Assembly: GCA_027577595.1 (NCBI GenBank)
Contig: JANBRJ010000007.1
Location: 1 to 64,000 of the forward strand
DNA length: 64,000 nt
Reading direction: 5' to 3'
From: Coemansia sp. RSA 487
Lineage: Eukaryota; Kickxellomycota; Kickxellomycetes; Kickxellales; Kickxellaceae
The notes under the pieces were generated by a model, which saw only the letters and a list, made by a program, of their open reading frames with translations, had not been told where the DNA came from and did no database searches. A program made the position numbers and the translations under genes. Shown here piece by piece: positions 9,832 to 20,021 of the stretch (within the stretch, counting starts at the first letter, position 1; every line of letters starts with the position of its first letter).

Positions 9832-10488
9832 TTATTCGGGGAACGGTCCAAGTGCCTTGTCCTTGTCAGCCAAGTATTTCTCAATCTTCTTCTGAATCTG
9901 GCGCTTTGTGAGCTGCTGCTTGTTGAGTTCCTTGTCCCAAAACATGGCGTTGTAGTCAGCCCCGTGGGCATCGATAAAGCTCTGCAATATGCGTCTCTCT
10001 CCTACTGACATCCACCGCTCCTTTTGCTCGTGCGGCATGTTGGCATATTCTTCAAGAATCCGGGCACCCTCCTTTTGCGCTGGTACCTGCTCAACCTCGT
10101 AATCACTGTCCAGCGGGTTCTGTGGCTCGTCGGGCATAATAATGTTAACCACGTTGCCGTCGTCATCGCGCTCAATGATACCGTATCCTTGGGGAATCGA
10201 CTTCTTCAGCTCCTCTTCTGTGGCATTTTCGAGATCGCCGTTCTCGCCCTTGGTTTCTTTAACCTGATGCGCGGGGATTACGTTTTTGACAATACCACCT
10301 GATATGCCGTTCAGCCGGGATACCAGACCGAGGTTTCTGTAGTTCTCAGACACAGTTAGCGACTTGTCCCATTTATCACGAAGCAGTGGGTGTCCTTGGA
10401 ATTTTTTTGTGCGCGCCTTGTTAGCACGCTTTCTGGATGTTTTAAGCTTTGGGTTACGAAGCTTCTTGCGAGCAACAGGACGGACCAT
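9832..10488 (-). CDS. NOP16: ribosome biogenesis protein Nop16
   Basis: 218 residues, the family's usual size. Nop16 is a nucleolar assembly factor of 60S pre-ribosomes. The N-terminus is strongly basic (MVRPVARKKLRNPKLKTSRK), followed by the conserved block with DKWDKSLTVSENYRNLGL. The middle is acidic (ENATEEELKKS) and the C-terminal third carries the conserved helical block around ERWMSVGERRILQSFIDAHG and a Lys-rich end. No intron. The start has no competing upstream ATG in frame. Confidence 0.93.
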   Translation of the reverse strand: MVRPVARKKLRNPKLKTSRKRANKARTKKFQGHPLLRDKWDKSLTVSENYRNLGLVSRLNGISGGIVKNVIPAHQVKETKGENGDLENATEEELKKSIPQGYGIIERDDDGNVVNIIMPDEPQNPLDSDYEVEQVPAQKEGARILEEYANMPHEQKERWMSVGERRILQSFIDAHGADYNAMFWDKELNKQQLTKRQIQKKIEKYLADKDKALGPFPE

Positions 10489-10845
10489 TGTTGTGTGTAT
10501 GTGCGGATAAGACTACTTAAAGTATACTGACTAGAATGAACGAAAAAAAAAAGTAGCGAGAAGAGAAAAGAGTTAAAGCGGGTTCCAGGCGAGAGAAAAA
10601 AAAAGCAAGCAAATAAAAAAAAAACTTGGATCACAAGATTATGTGATCAAATCAATAGTGTTATATAATCTAAACATTCAATATACACACTGGCATTTCA
10701 AAGTATATCCTGGCAAAAGCTCAAAAGCACTGTTGGCTAAATCAACTCACTTTCTTTTTTTATCCTGTTTGATAACTCTATAATTCAAGAAAGAACATAT
10801 GTGTGTGCTATAAAAACACGATAACAGAGACGCATCTTGTCTGCT
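10489..10845. other. intergenic, NOP16 promoter and UBC7 3' end
   Basis: Purine/A-rich on the plus strand (T tracts on the coding strand). A short perfect inverted repeat GATCAC/GTGATC with an 8-nt loop lies at 10629-10648 upstream of NOP16. It could be a protein-binding site or chance. No gene seen. Confidence 0.35.
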
Positions 10846-11772
10846 TTAGAGACCCAGCGACTTTCTTACAATATCGGTAACAATTTTGTTGTACTGTTCT
10901 CTATCCTCGCGCCACATCTTGCTAGCATCGACATTGGCTCCGCTCTCATCGTTGGGTTCAGCAATCATGCTTAGAACAGAAAGCAATATTTTCTCGACGC
11001 TCTGTACGGGGCTCCATCTCTCAGAGCTACTCTCGTAGTGGTTGGGGTCATCGCCAGGCGGATGTAGAATGGAGATGCAGACCACACCGTTGGGATATAC
11101 ATTTGGATGGAACATTGGGCATGTGAATTTCATTGTTGGCGGGTTGAGCGGGTAGTCGCGCGGGAATGTCAACGTGGCTGTGAAGATGCCGCCATCGAAC
11201 GGTGTGTCTGGAGGGCCGCTACAATTTCATTTCGATAGCAAGAGATAGAAAATAACAAGCATTTGGTAATGTCTTTTTTTTGGTTGGTTAGTTCTGGACA
11301 TCATTGGCGTGGCATTTTGATTTGAGCAATCTACGATATAAGGCTCACTACACTGTCTATACATACGCTATAACTGCCTCCCACTCAAAAAAGTTGTCCT
11401 CTGCAATTGGGCCTACATGGATAAAGAAACAGTGCAATGGTGGTGCTCAAGCATGCATGCCAGAGTTTCAAGGTAAAATATGTGAGGATTGGTTTCTCTT
11501 TCGACAGTAAATACACAGCGAAGATAGGCACGACGTATACGTATTGTATTCATATATACCTGCAGTAATGCCCTCGGGTGCATGCAATGACAGCTCTACA
11601 AGTGTGGAATAGTGCTCAAGAAGAGAAATGAATAATTATGCCGTGTTAGCGCTGCATTGAGGAGGTGATATAGCAAATGCTCATTTGGTGAGACTCTTGA
11701 AAAGTCGAATGACAAACCTCTGTACTCGGTCATCAGCCGCTTCAGGGCCGTCGAACCACCGCTCTTATACAT
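10846..11772 (-). CDS. UBC7: ubiquitin-conjugating enzyme E2, Ubc7/UBE2G2 type (four exons)
   Basis: Exons in coding order are 11772-11718, 11595-11560, 11412-11367 and 11218-10846, giving 169 residues. Introns of 122, 147 and 148 nt have GTTTGT, GTATAT and GTATGT donors and TGTAG or TTGTAG acceptors, and all phases close. The predicted N-terminus [18 protein letters not shown] followed by [20 protein letters not shown] matches human UBE2G2 position by position. [11 protein letters not shown] carries the catalytic Cys93. The acidic loop GDDPNHYE after it is the insertion specific to Ubc7/Cdc34-type enzymes, and the end KSLGL is as in UBE2G2. Ubc7 serves ER-associated degradation with Hrd1/Doa10 ligases and the Cue1 activator. 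It is the most intron-rich small gene in the window. Confidence 0.93.
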
Positions 11773-12218
11773 TCTCGCCTTTATTGTTAGCAGAAAAGGT
11801 AAATAAGTTAAAGGACAAGCACTTTAAGAATTTAAGAGTTTAACTAATTGATAAATGAGTACAAATGGTGGAGCTAAAAGGTGAAAACAGGAAAACAGAC
11901 ATTCTTTGGCATTTTGGAGATTGGCTGTGGCTGAAGTGATGTGGCCAATCAAACACTCTTCTCCATGTTCTATTTTACTCTTTTGCTGGCTTCAGATCAC
12001 TGATTGAGTTTTGTCCAGAACAAGAATCCAGGAAGAAATTAAACGGAAAATGTCAAGCTTCATTTCCAGCTCACAGTGGCAACGACCAAAAGGCGACAGG
12101 CAATATTTAGGAAATGAAAGTGTTTTTTTTAAAAGAGAATAGAACGAAGATAACAGTTGCATGCAAATGGTTTATAAGTAATAGACACCATGTGTCCTTT
12201 TTATATCCGTTGACCCAG
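11773..12218. other. intergenic, UBC7 promoter and alpha-actinin 3' end
   Basis: AT-rich, no open frame of note and no recognisable RNA gene. Confidence 0.4.
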
Positions 12219-14114
12219 TCATTGGAACACGTCACGCAGATACGCCAGGTAGTCGTAGCCATCGTCAGAGAGCTCTGATTTGGGCATTGCGCGCGCAAGA
12301 TAAGTGATTGAGGGAGGGGAGAGCTCAGAGAGCCTCAGGTCCTCTTGCGTCACGTATTCCTTGTCACCTGCAATGACGCGGAACGACTGGAGCAGCTGCT
12401 CAGGCGTCGTTTGGTCCTCGGTCAGTTCCACCATGAATCGGATGTACACCTCAAAGGATATATATTCGGATCCGCACGATAGTTGGTCGTAGAGAGCGCC
12501 AAACTCATCGTCAGTGAAAGAGTGGCCCAGGCTGTCCAGCGCCGCACGGAACTCGACGTCGTTGAGCACGTTGGAGTCGTCGCGGTCAAAGTACCGGAAC
12601 GTCGCCTCGAACTCCTCCAGCTGCGCGGGAGTCAGGTTGGTCATGTTGCGCACAGCTGACTGGTTCTCGATAAACCGTGCCTTTTTGTCCAGCGCTTTCA
12701 TCATCATTTCCGTGTCGTACTCCAAATCACTGACCGAATAGACTGTGTAATCGTGCTCGTCAATGTTGGCTTCTTCGCACTGCTTCTCCAGGTCGCCCAG
12801 GCGCTGCAGCGAACCCTCCAGCGGCCGTGCCTTGTTGATCAGTCCGTTGACAGTCGCCAGCTGGTCATCCAGCTCGCCACCCAACATCGCTAGCGAGTTC
12901 GAAATGCTGTTGAGCACGCCTTGGATGCCGTTTGCCTCGCTACCGTACTGGCGCTGTAGGACATCGCGCGATTCGCGAATATACTGGTTGATAGTCTTGC
13001 GGTGCTTGACCTCAGCAGCCGCTAGCTCGTTCCACGCGAACTCTAGATCCTTGGGTGTTAGCCCGGCACGTGGCACAAACGGTGCAAGATTGTACGTCAC
13101 TCGCTTGGTCTGGATGTTTCCCAACAACGTGTCGAGCTCGACTTTCTCGTGCGTCCATTCGCGCTTCGTCGTTGCCTTGTAGCTGTTGAATGTGGTAGAG
13201 TGTGTGCGTGCGCTCGAGTACACGGGCTCGAACTTTGCTGTCCGCCACTTGGACTGCTGGTCATCGATCCGAGAGATCAGTTTTGCGACACGGACTTCGT
13301 AGTCGTGCTGCATATCAAACACCGACTGCATCACGTCGGTGAACTTGCCCAGCCGGCGACCCGCAGTCTCTGCTCTGCTCAGTGATGAAAACGCATGGAA
13401 ATACTGCGCAACATATGTCATCACCGACCGCTCATCGGGCTTGGTAGCATCGCAAACGTCCTCGACATCCAGGAGCTGCGGGATGCCCAAATACCGCTCG
13501 GCCACCTCAAAGGCAAGCGCAGTGTTTCCTCTGGCGTCACGCTTGTCCAGTGCGTAGTAGTCGAGAAGGTCCGGGCGATGGCGATGGATGAGCGCACAGA
13601 ACGCCAACCCATCCTGCCAGCTATACGAAAAGTTCTTCACGTCTACTTCCTTGTACGGTGCAGTTTTGCGCTGGCACCAGAGCAGCAGCCCGTCCATTGC
13701 GCTCAGCCCTTCTTCATTAATATCCTCGATGGTGAAGCGCAAAATGATAGTCCATATCATCCCGAGAATCAGCTTGTGATTGGAGTCAACAATGTCCTCG
13801 GCACCAATGTTTGTTAAATTGATTTTGCGCGAGCGGATAAAGTCAAGCGAGAGGTTGACGTTCTCAATCTTTTGGATGCGCATCCGTGGATTCCGGTTGT
13901 ATCTTCCAAGCGACGTGTCACTGATTATTTGCAGCAAGTGAATTAGCGCCGTGCCATCGGAGAAATCGGTACACACGTTGTTCAGCGATGCTAGCGAATG
14001 CTCAGAAAGACGCGCGTTAACCCACTTGGTAAACGTCTTTGACTGCACGAGCTCCCACGACTTGTCGACGGCGGGCTTTGGTGGCATTGATGTACGAGTG
14101 TGTCCGCCAGGCAT
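12219..14114 (-). CDS. ain1: alpha-actinin (fungal short-rod form)
   Basis: 631 residues from MPGGHTRTSMPPKP. Alpha-actinin crosslinks F-actin in the cytokinetic ring. Two calponin-homology domains occupy about 15-245 (KSWELVQSKTFTKWVNARL starts CH1; FSYSWQDGLAFCALIHRHRP lies in CH2). The rod at about 245-490 is only about two spectrin-like repeats, as in fission yeast Ain1 (animals have four). The C-terminal EF-hand module contains a canonical loop DRDDSNVLNDVE, so one hand should bind calcium; later hands are degenerate. Other possible starts are 14126 (12 nt earlier) and 14087. 14114 has an A at -3 and is preferred. The gene is divergent from GLE1 across 842 nt. Confidence 0.93.
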   Translation of the reverse strand: MPGGHTRTSMPPKPAVDKSWELVQSKTFTKWVNARLSEHSLASLNNVCTDFSDGTALIHLLQIISDTSLGRYNRNPRMRIQKIENVNLSLDFIRSRKINLTNIGAEDIVDSNHKLILGMIWTIILRFTIEDINEEGLSAMDGLLLWCQRKTAPYKEVDVKNFSYSWQDGLAFCALIHRHRPDLLDYYALDKRDARGNTALAFEVAERYLGIPQLLDVEDVCDATKPDERSVMTYVAQYFHAFSSLSRAETAGRRLGKFTDVMQSVFDMQHDYEVRVAKLISRIDDQQSKWRTAKFEPVYSSARTHSTTFNSYKATTKREWTHEKVELDTLLGNIQTKRVTYNLAPFVPRAGLTPKDLEFAWNELAAAEVKHRKTINQYIRESRDVLQRQYGSEANGIQGVLNSISNSLAMLGGELDDQLATVNGLINKARPLEGSLQRLGDLEKQCEEANIDEHDYTVYSVSDLEYDTEMMMKALDKKARFIENQSAVRNMTNLTPAQLEEFEATFRYFDRDDSNVLNDVEFRAALDSLGHSFTDDEFGALYDQLSCGSEYISFEVYIRFMVELTEDQTTPEQLLQSFRVIAGDKEYVTQEDLRLSELSPPSITYLARAMPKSELSDDGYDYLAYLRDVFQ

Positions 14115-14956
14115 TGTACACAGCATAATATGTCGGAATGAAAGCAATATAACAACGAAAAAAAAACACACAGGCGTGTCTATAACAAGGGAAAGAAACA
14201 GAGAGCGCAAAGAGAAGAATGACAAGACAGGGAATAAAAGAATACACGCATGCACCTCTTGCTAAGGTACAGAGTTGGTTTGCTCTCTCAAACTTGTGGA
14301 CAAGATGTTCTAGCGCTTGGGATCTTCAAATACCCTAAAAAACCCTTGCTTGCGGCTGTACAAGATAGTCTTTATGAAAAGAGATAATCGCTTGGGCAAG
14401 GTTTCGTGTGTTCCTTTTCACAAAGACTTTGTGTGTGTGCTTCCGCGTTTTTTCTCCTTGTGGCAAAGAAACTACAAGCTATCTGGAGTCTGTATAAAGA
14501 GACAACTATAAAGAGACGTTGCTGCGTTTGCTGGAAATGACGATTGGCAAAATGAGAGATGTTTTTAACCTGAAAAAGAAAGAAAAGAGACATCAAGAGC
14601 AACTGACACAAAAGACGACTATGAATATGAATATATGAGTATGAGAGCAAGAGCTTAGAAAGAGGCTTGATACACTATACCACCCATTCCAATGGACGAA
14701 TGGCGGCAGCACGCCTGAATCAGAGCAAACCTTTCATGCTCTTATCGCTCACATCCTTTTTTTTTCTCAGTTCCTCTTGGCTCGAAACAAATCCAAGGCA
14801 ACGCGTCGGGATTTGGCTCTGACATACACGCGTCACATTGCATGTGCTGTTTAATATCAAAACCGATGAAGGAAAACATTTTCGCCCATCTTGCTCTATT
14901 TATTTTTTTTGTTAATTCAATTACACTTTTTTGTTATTAAAAATATTTTCTAGACA
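14115..14956. other. divergent promoter region, alpha-actinin / GLE1
   Basis: 842 nt between two divergent start codons. T-rich tracts lie at 14758-14768 and 14905-14915 and an AT-rich block sits immediately before the GLE1 ATG. No TATA box stands out. Open frames here are short and lack any family signature. Confidence 0.5.
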
Positions 14957-16585
14957 ATGCGCTATGGATTGTTTCAGCTAGACAGCGACGAGCTGCCAGT
15001 TGTCGTGCGTACCAGAGCCGCTACAACCACATCAACGGCGCCAACTTATATAAAGCAATCGATAGTGCGCAGAAAGAGGGTTTCTAGCAACGCCCGAAGC
15101 ACCAGACCGGACCTGTGCTTTGCGCGGGACATCATAGGCACACCATTCCGTATCCTGCCGGTCATGCCGCCGCGCCGGACCAATCCTTCACCCTACGCAA
15201 AGGTCGATCGGTACCGCGAGCTTGTAACAAAAGCAAGCTTGGCTTTGGATCCGCTTTCTTCTGACAAACTCTCCACTGCGCGCTCCAGCGCCGCAGAATC
15301 GTTTGTCACGCCGATCCAGCGCGAGATGGAAGAAGCCCGGCGGTTCCTCGAAAGCTTAACCATATCAAAACCACAAGCCGCATTGGCTAGAGACAAAGAC
15401 CCTGATGCTGAGATCAAAGACGCCTTAAAGCAGGTCGCTGACATGCGCAATGAGCACAACAAGAAGTTGTTGCAGATTCAAAAGGAAAAAGAGGAGCACA
15501 CAAGGCAACTGGAGGAGCGCAAGGTGCAAGAGAAGAAAGAGAAGGAGGATGCGGAGCGCCAAAAGAAAGAGCAGCAACAAGCAAAACCAAAAACACCTAT
15601 TCTAAAGCACACAACAGCGACTCCTATAAAGACACTGCCACCTGCCAAACTCACTGAACCCAGCATTGGCAACAGCAGCAGCAGCACTCCCGCTGCGGAA
15701 GAGTGGGCCAGCAATTACCGCAAAATGTACACGTATCTTATGAGCGACATCGCACCTACAGTCAAAAACAACAAAACAAACAAAGATTTTTGCTTCAAGC
15801 AGCGCGGTATCATTGTCCGCAGCTTTGGCCAGCTCAAGGACAGCCAGGAATTTGTCAGCCGTATTTCTGGCACTGTTATCCAGCTCGTTTCCCAGTCGCC
15901 AACGGGTGTTGAGCAGTGGATGCTGAACCTGGTCGCAAAGGCTATAGTCAAACAGGCCGAGAAGGAGGTATCAGTAGCACACCATGCAGCGTTCCCGCTT
16001 GCAGCGGCGACTGTTCTGGTGATGCGTAGATTCCCGCAGCTGGCTGATATGCTTCTTGTGCGCCTGGTCAAGAAATGTCCCTATGTTATTCCCGAGTATG
16101 TTGCGCGCAAAGACGGGCAGTCCGTCGAAGAGTATCTGCGCAGCATTGGCTACAAGGAAAAGGATGACGACGAGCTTGAGACCGAGAACATCTACGTCGA
16201 GCGCATGGCGGGGATGATTGCGCTCTTTGCAGCAATTGTGCAAACAGCAGATGCGTCGGGTGTCGCCGATGCACAGAAACACCCGCTGTCTATTCACCTT
16301 GGGTGGACGTGGTTGGCACGCATGGTCAACTTAAGCCCGCGTGCGATTTCGCCGTTACTTGTGCATACATTCCTCTCGATAGCTGGCCCATCTATGCTAG
16401 CTGCATACGGAAAACAGCTCCATAAACTGCTAGATGTGTTGGCTGGCGAGTGGATAGCAGAAATCAAATCAAGCAAGGACCCAGTTGCTGTAGCAGCAAC
16501 GTCAAATCTGTGCGGTTTTCTGGATGACTATAAAAAGACGGGCAAGTTTAAAGAATGCAGTGGGCGTTTTATAAAGCACCGTTGA
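14957..16585 (+). CDS. GLE1: mRNA export factor Gle1
   Basis: 542 residues, like yeast Gle1 (538). Gle1 sits on the cytoplasmic face of the nuclear pore and, with inositol hexakisphosphate, activates the DEAD-box ATPase Dbp5 to release exported mRNPs. Residues about 150-220 form a long charged coiled coil (KEKEEHTRQLEERKVQEKKE). A Ser/Pro linker follows. The C-terminal HEAT-like Gle1 domain covers about 250-540, with the conserved stretches FCFKQRGIIVRSFGQL, FPLAAATVLVMRRFP, KKCPYVIPEY and GFLDDYKKTGKFKEC. Intronless. The window also holds an inositol polyphosphate kinase (43.8 kb) in the pathway that makes its cofactor; this is unlinked and probably coincidental. Confidence 0.93.
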   Translation: MRYGLFQLDSDELPVVVRTRAATTTSTAPTYIKQSIVRRKRVSSNARSTRPDLCFARDIIGTPFRILPVMPPRRTNPSPYAKVDRYRELVTKASLALDPLSSDKLSTARSSAAESFVTPIQREMEEARRFLESLTISKPQAALARDKDPDAEIKDALKQVADMRNEHNKKLLQIQKEKEEHTRQLEERKVQEKKEKEDAERQKKEQQQAKPKTPILKHTTATPIKTLPPAKLTEPSIGNSSSSTPAAEEWASNYRKMYTYLMSDIAPTVKNNKTNKDFCFKQRGIIVRSFGQLKDSQEFVSRISGTVIQLVSQSPTGVEQWMLNLVAKAIVKQAEKEVSVAHHAAFPLAAATVLVMRRFPQLADMLLVRLVKKCPYVIPEYVARKDGQSVEEYLRSIGYKEKDDDELETENIYVERMAGMIALFAAIVQTADASGVADAQKHPLSIHLGWTWLARMVNLSPRAISPLLVHTFLSIAGPSMLAAYGKQLHKLLDVLAGEWIAEIKSSKDPVAVAATSNLCGFLDDYKKTGKFKECSGRFIKHR

Positions 16586-16707
16586 TAAAAAGCAAGCATT
16601 TCCAATATTAGAACGATTAAAGAGTGTGCACAAAGGTGGCTCTCCTTTTCATCTTCCTTTCTTCCAACCTGTTTTTTTATCCTTTCATAATTTTGTGCTC
16701 TTCTGCA

Positions 16708-18405
16708 ATGATGTCTGCTAACAAGTACGAACTAAACAACTCTGTGATACTGTGCATTATGCGGTATGCTGCCCACGGCAGCAAAACCCGTGGCAGTGGA
16801 TATCGTCCTTTGCTCGCTGTGTGCAGACGCTGGCGCATTGTTTTGTTAAAATACTTGTACAGCGAATACTCTATTTCCTTTAGCCTTCCGAACCGTGTCA
16901 TTGAAGGCGTATATCCGCTCTTGTCAGCCACTCAAATAAGCCACGACCCAGGAAGCGTTGGATTTGGCTACATTGACAAGGTCAAGATTGAAATCGACTA
17001 TAATGATATTTTCAATGGCACGGTCGTGCATTCAATGCTGTACAACTTAAACGATGCCTTTAGTTTTCCAAAAGCGAGAACGATGACTATCTCTATTGAG
17101 CACACCAGAAGCAATGTTCTCGAAGCTAAGGCGAGCGACTATGATAGCCAGGCACGTGTACTTGTGCGCCACATTCGCAGGATAGCCCCAGCTATCGAAA
17201 ACATGTATATCCAGTACTACGTGTACAACAATATCCAAGAACAGTCAACCAAGGAAAGCTTTGCTCGCTTGCTGACTGGTCTGTTTTACAACAAGAAAAG
17301 ATCTCTTCTGGAAGTGCAACCTAATGATTTTTCTGGATATGCCGAGCCATACATTGCACACAATCTGACTGATATTGTTTGCACACTAAACGTATCGACA
17401 TTTAACTACATGCTTTATCTGATCCATAACAGCGCAAGCACCCTTGTATCGCTAAACATCACCAACACTGGGCTAAATAAAGAAGTGTTCTTTCAGCTGT
17501 TTATTGTATTGTATGACCAGTCTACAATAACCTACCCCAGGCTGGAAAAGTTCCATCTCGGTGCTTCCTATGAATGTGATTATAGTGCACAGCGTCTATT
17601 CCTGCCGAACCATGCACCGTTTCCAAAGTTAAAACGGCTACACCTGGAGTCAGCTTATCCATTTTCTGATGACATTTTATTCCGTCAAAATGAGAAAACA
17701 CTGGAGTACCTGTGTATCCAGCCAGACATTGACATGGTGGAAATGCTGGACAGAATGGGCACATTTGCAGGTGTCCGATTCAGAAATTTAAAGCATATTC
17801 GTGTGTTGGAGCATCCAAGAGAGTGTGGAAAGTCTGTACAATTTGACCATGTTTGGGCTGCAGCAGTATCCCAGTTCGTATATCAGGCATCATCATCTAC
17901 CGTACGAAAAATTAGCATTGACAACAAGTATGCTGGTGAAAAGCTGGTAAGTGCATTTGTTCATAATGGCCTCAAAAGAACATGTACTGAATTGCAAGTA
18001 TTGCATTTGCCAAGAAGCTCTTTTACTCTAGCATATATCATTGCAACAATCGTTGCAGTGCCATCGCTTTGCGAGTTGCATTGCATATCTTCTGGCGTTG
18101 GCAAAGACTATCTTGGGATCCCAAAAAACGAGTTGGCAGATTGTATGCACAAAAACTATTATCCACTTAGCCATTCATTCAAGACATGGCATATTTGTCA
18201 TGACAACACAAAACCGCTATTTGACCAAAAAATTGATTCAATAGTAGAGTGCTCTCTGCTAATTTCCGTCATGTGTCCTAGATTTACTGGCGTGTCGGTT
18301 GATTTCCTTGACAGAAAGCAGTTTAATTCCGTGATAAATCTTGCCCTGACTCGCAATCCACATGGAAAGTACAATAGTAATTTGGCTCAACTTCTGCATG
18401 ATTAG
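16708..18405 (+). CDS. F-box/leucine-rich-repeat-like orphan protein
   Basis: 565 residues, intronless. No specific ortholog recognised. The N-terminus (LLAVCRRWRIVLLKYLYSEYSISF) has the spacing of an F-box core, which would dock on Skp1 in an SCF ubiquitin ligase. The rest alternates short Leu-rich strands such as KLKRLHLES and LEYLCIQPDID, consistent with irregular leucine-rich repeats for substrate binding. Codon use is visibly more AT-rich than in GLE1 or the LRR gene on either side, and it borders an AT-rich desert. Large species-specific families of this type are frequent in early-diverging fungi. The first in-frame ATG is used; a second ATG follows immediately. It could also be a plain LRR protein without SCF function. 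Confidence 0.6.
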   Translation: MMSANKYELNNSVILCIMRYAAHGSKTRGSGYRPLLAVCRRWRIVLLKYLYSEYSISFSLPNRVIEGVYPLLSATQISHDPGSVGFGYIDKVKIEIDYNDIFNGTVVHSMLYNLNDAFSFPKARTMTISIEHTRSNVLEAKASDYDSQARVLVRHIRRIAPAIENMYIQYYVYNNIQEQSTKESFARLLTGLFYNKKRSLLEVQPNDFSGYAEPYIAHNLTDIVCTLNVSTFNYMLYLIHNSASTLVSLNITNTGLNKEVFFQLFIVLYDQSTITYPRLEKFHLGASYECDYSAQRLFLPNHAPFPKLKRLHLESAYPFSDDILFRQNEKTLEYLCIQPDIDMVEMLDRMGTFAGVRFRNLKHIRVLEHPRECGKSVQFDHVWAAAVSQFVYQASSSTVRKISIDNKYAGEKLVSAFVHNGLKRTCTELQVLHLPRSSFTLAYIIATIVAVPSLCELHCISSGVGKDYLGIPKNELADCMHKNYYPLSHSFKTWHICHDNTKPLFDQKIDSIVECSLLISVMCPRFTGVSVDFLDRKQFNSVINLALTRNPHGKYNSNLAQLLHD

Positions 18406-19461
18406 TGAATGCTAATGAAGGATGAGCATTTCCTGGATACCAATCTGTTCACATCATTTACACTGTCCAAATTTTCCAATATTGAGGATTTATCTATCAA
18501 AACGGTTTATCATATATTAAGCCATACTGTAATTAGTAAAAAACGTAAACTATCTTGAGGTCAATCGTTTCTTTTGAACTTATTTTTGATCTATTTTATG
18601 GCGGTTTGTTAAACGCAGAAAAGAAAATTAGCTGTCGCCTTTATAAATGTCTTAATAAAGTAAAGAAAGAGAAGGATTGCAGTTTACAAAAAAGAATGTA
18701 AATAGTTTTGTTGTCAAAATATATTTGTAGGAGGTAAAGCGGATATCAAAGCAAACTGTCGCTATTAAATATAATCGAATCTTGTCAAGAAGAACAAATT
18801 GGCACTACTTGTAAATAACTAAATCCCGACCGGCTCTATAAAAACTTCCTACTATCCATATTTAACTAACTCCCTATTTGGACATTTTGTTGCAACCATT
18901 TTCAGCTCGGCTATATCTGAATTTATATAGTGGATTGGATTGGCTGTTTCCTATGGTGTTTATATTGCGTAGAGGACAATCAATTTTTACAATAAATAAT
19001 TATATCATTTTACTTTAAAATGGAAAGCTGATTTGCAAAGCTTGCGAGTTAACAGGAATATTGCCTTCCTTGCAATCAGAAAACAAAAAGCAATGTGATG
19101 TCAATTTTTAAACTATTCACTGGTCAATGCAAGCGTTGCAATAGCACAGTCCAAAACAATCCTGTTAACACGCCCAAAATAACTATTATATATACATTGT
19201 CAAACGATGTTTAAATACATTGCCACATATGGATCAGATCAGTTGTACACTCATTACAATATTAGATTTCTATATAGAATAAATATATTGATAATTGTGG
19301 TGCTTTTGACAAATGTCAAATGGTATGTTAATTAAAAATCCACCGTGTTTTAGTTTATTTTACTAATAGAAACTATAAGTAGATTAGTAAACTCTAGTTT
19401 ACATATTCAGAACTGTGTAGAACACCTGGAAGCTACTATCGTTCTCAGCAAATCGTCAGGA
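18406..19461. other. AT-rich gene-free stretch
   Basis: About 1.05 kb, strongly AT-rich, with no open frame above about 50 codons. A 48-codon frame (18415-18561) lies just after the F-box-like gene; its sequence is similar in style to that gene's Leu/Ser/Phe-rich text and it may be a leftover of a related copy. A TATAAAAA at 18837 has no plausible coding region behind it. No repeat family or RNA gene recognised. Confidence 0.45.
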
Positions 19462-19470
19462 TATAAAAGG
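19462..19470 (+). promoter_or_regulatory. TATA box of the 70-residue orphan gene
   Basis: TATAAAAGG, 117 nt before the ORF start: the same 9-mer as the lipase TATA box at 731. Its position predicts a transcript that begins at the CAA-rich leader. Confidence 0.6.
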
Positions 19471-19517
19471 CCAACGAAATTGCCACCTATCTATCTCAAA
19501 CCATCATCTCATCACCC

Positions 19518-19577
19518 AACAACCAATAAACAATTCAAGTATCAACCAACAACCAACAAACAATTCAAGCATCAACC
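19518..19577 (+). repeat. tandem 30-bp CAA-rich leader repeat
   Basis: Two directly adjacent 30-nt copies (19518-19547 and 19548-19577) differ at two positions, both T/C. They lie in the predicted 5' leader of the 70-residue orphan. About 105 nt before the ATG hold only two G bases. Such leaders cannot fold and favour efficient scanning by ribosomes; that effect is inferred. Confidence 0.7.
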
Positions 19578-19587
19578 AATTTCAACA

Positions 19588-19800
19588 ATGGATATCACTA
19601 TTACCGTATACCCCACTGGCCACAACGGCAAAAATGCCAGCAAGGGCAAAAGGATCACAGTTCCTAGTGGTTCAAGTGGTAGACTCATTTTAATGAAGTG
19701 CGGGTCATTGCGTGGGAATAATCTCTACGATGCCGCCCGCGATGGTAAAAATGTCTCAGACGAGCACTTCAAAAGTAGTACCAGTCTCTACATCGGTTAA
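19588..19800 (+). CDS. small orphan protein, probably highly expressed
   Basis: 70 residues, MDITITVYPTGHNGKNASKG to the end SSTSLYIG. No family recognised. It has no signal peptide or membrane segment and is rich in Gly, Ser, Asn and Lys, with two likely beta strands (DITITVYP, RLILMKC). It is supported as a gene by its context: a TATAAAAGG box 117 nt upstream, a CAA-rich leader of about 105 nt, an ATG preceded by CAACA, GC-richer codons than the surrounding desert, and a clean stop followed by an AT-rich 3' region. The strand order weakly recalls a beta-grasp fold, but that is speculation. Function unknown. Confidence 0.6.
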   Translation: MDITITVYPTGHNGKNASKGKRITVPSGSSGRLILMKCGSLRGNNLYDAARDGKNVSDEHFKSSTSLYIG

Positions 19801-20021
19801 GCTCTATCACCTTTTTAAGAGTCTGACAAAATCAAGCAAGCAGTATTTCAAGTTTATTTTACTTTTGTCTTTTTCCTAGTTTCTACAAGTGACAGTATAA
19901 ACATGACAGTTAACCGACTCAGAATTGCATTGTCTCTCGAGGAAGGGGGGAAATCTTAATAAAATACAACATAATGAGATAGAAAAAGAATACTTGTTGA
20001 AACCACAAATGATCATGGTGT

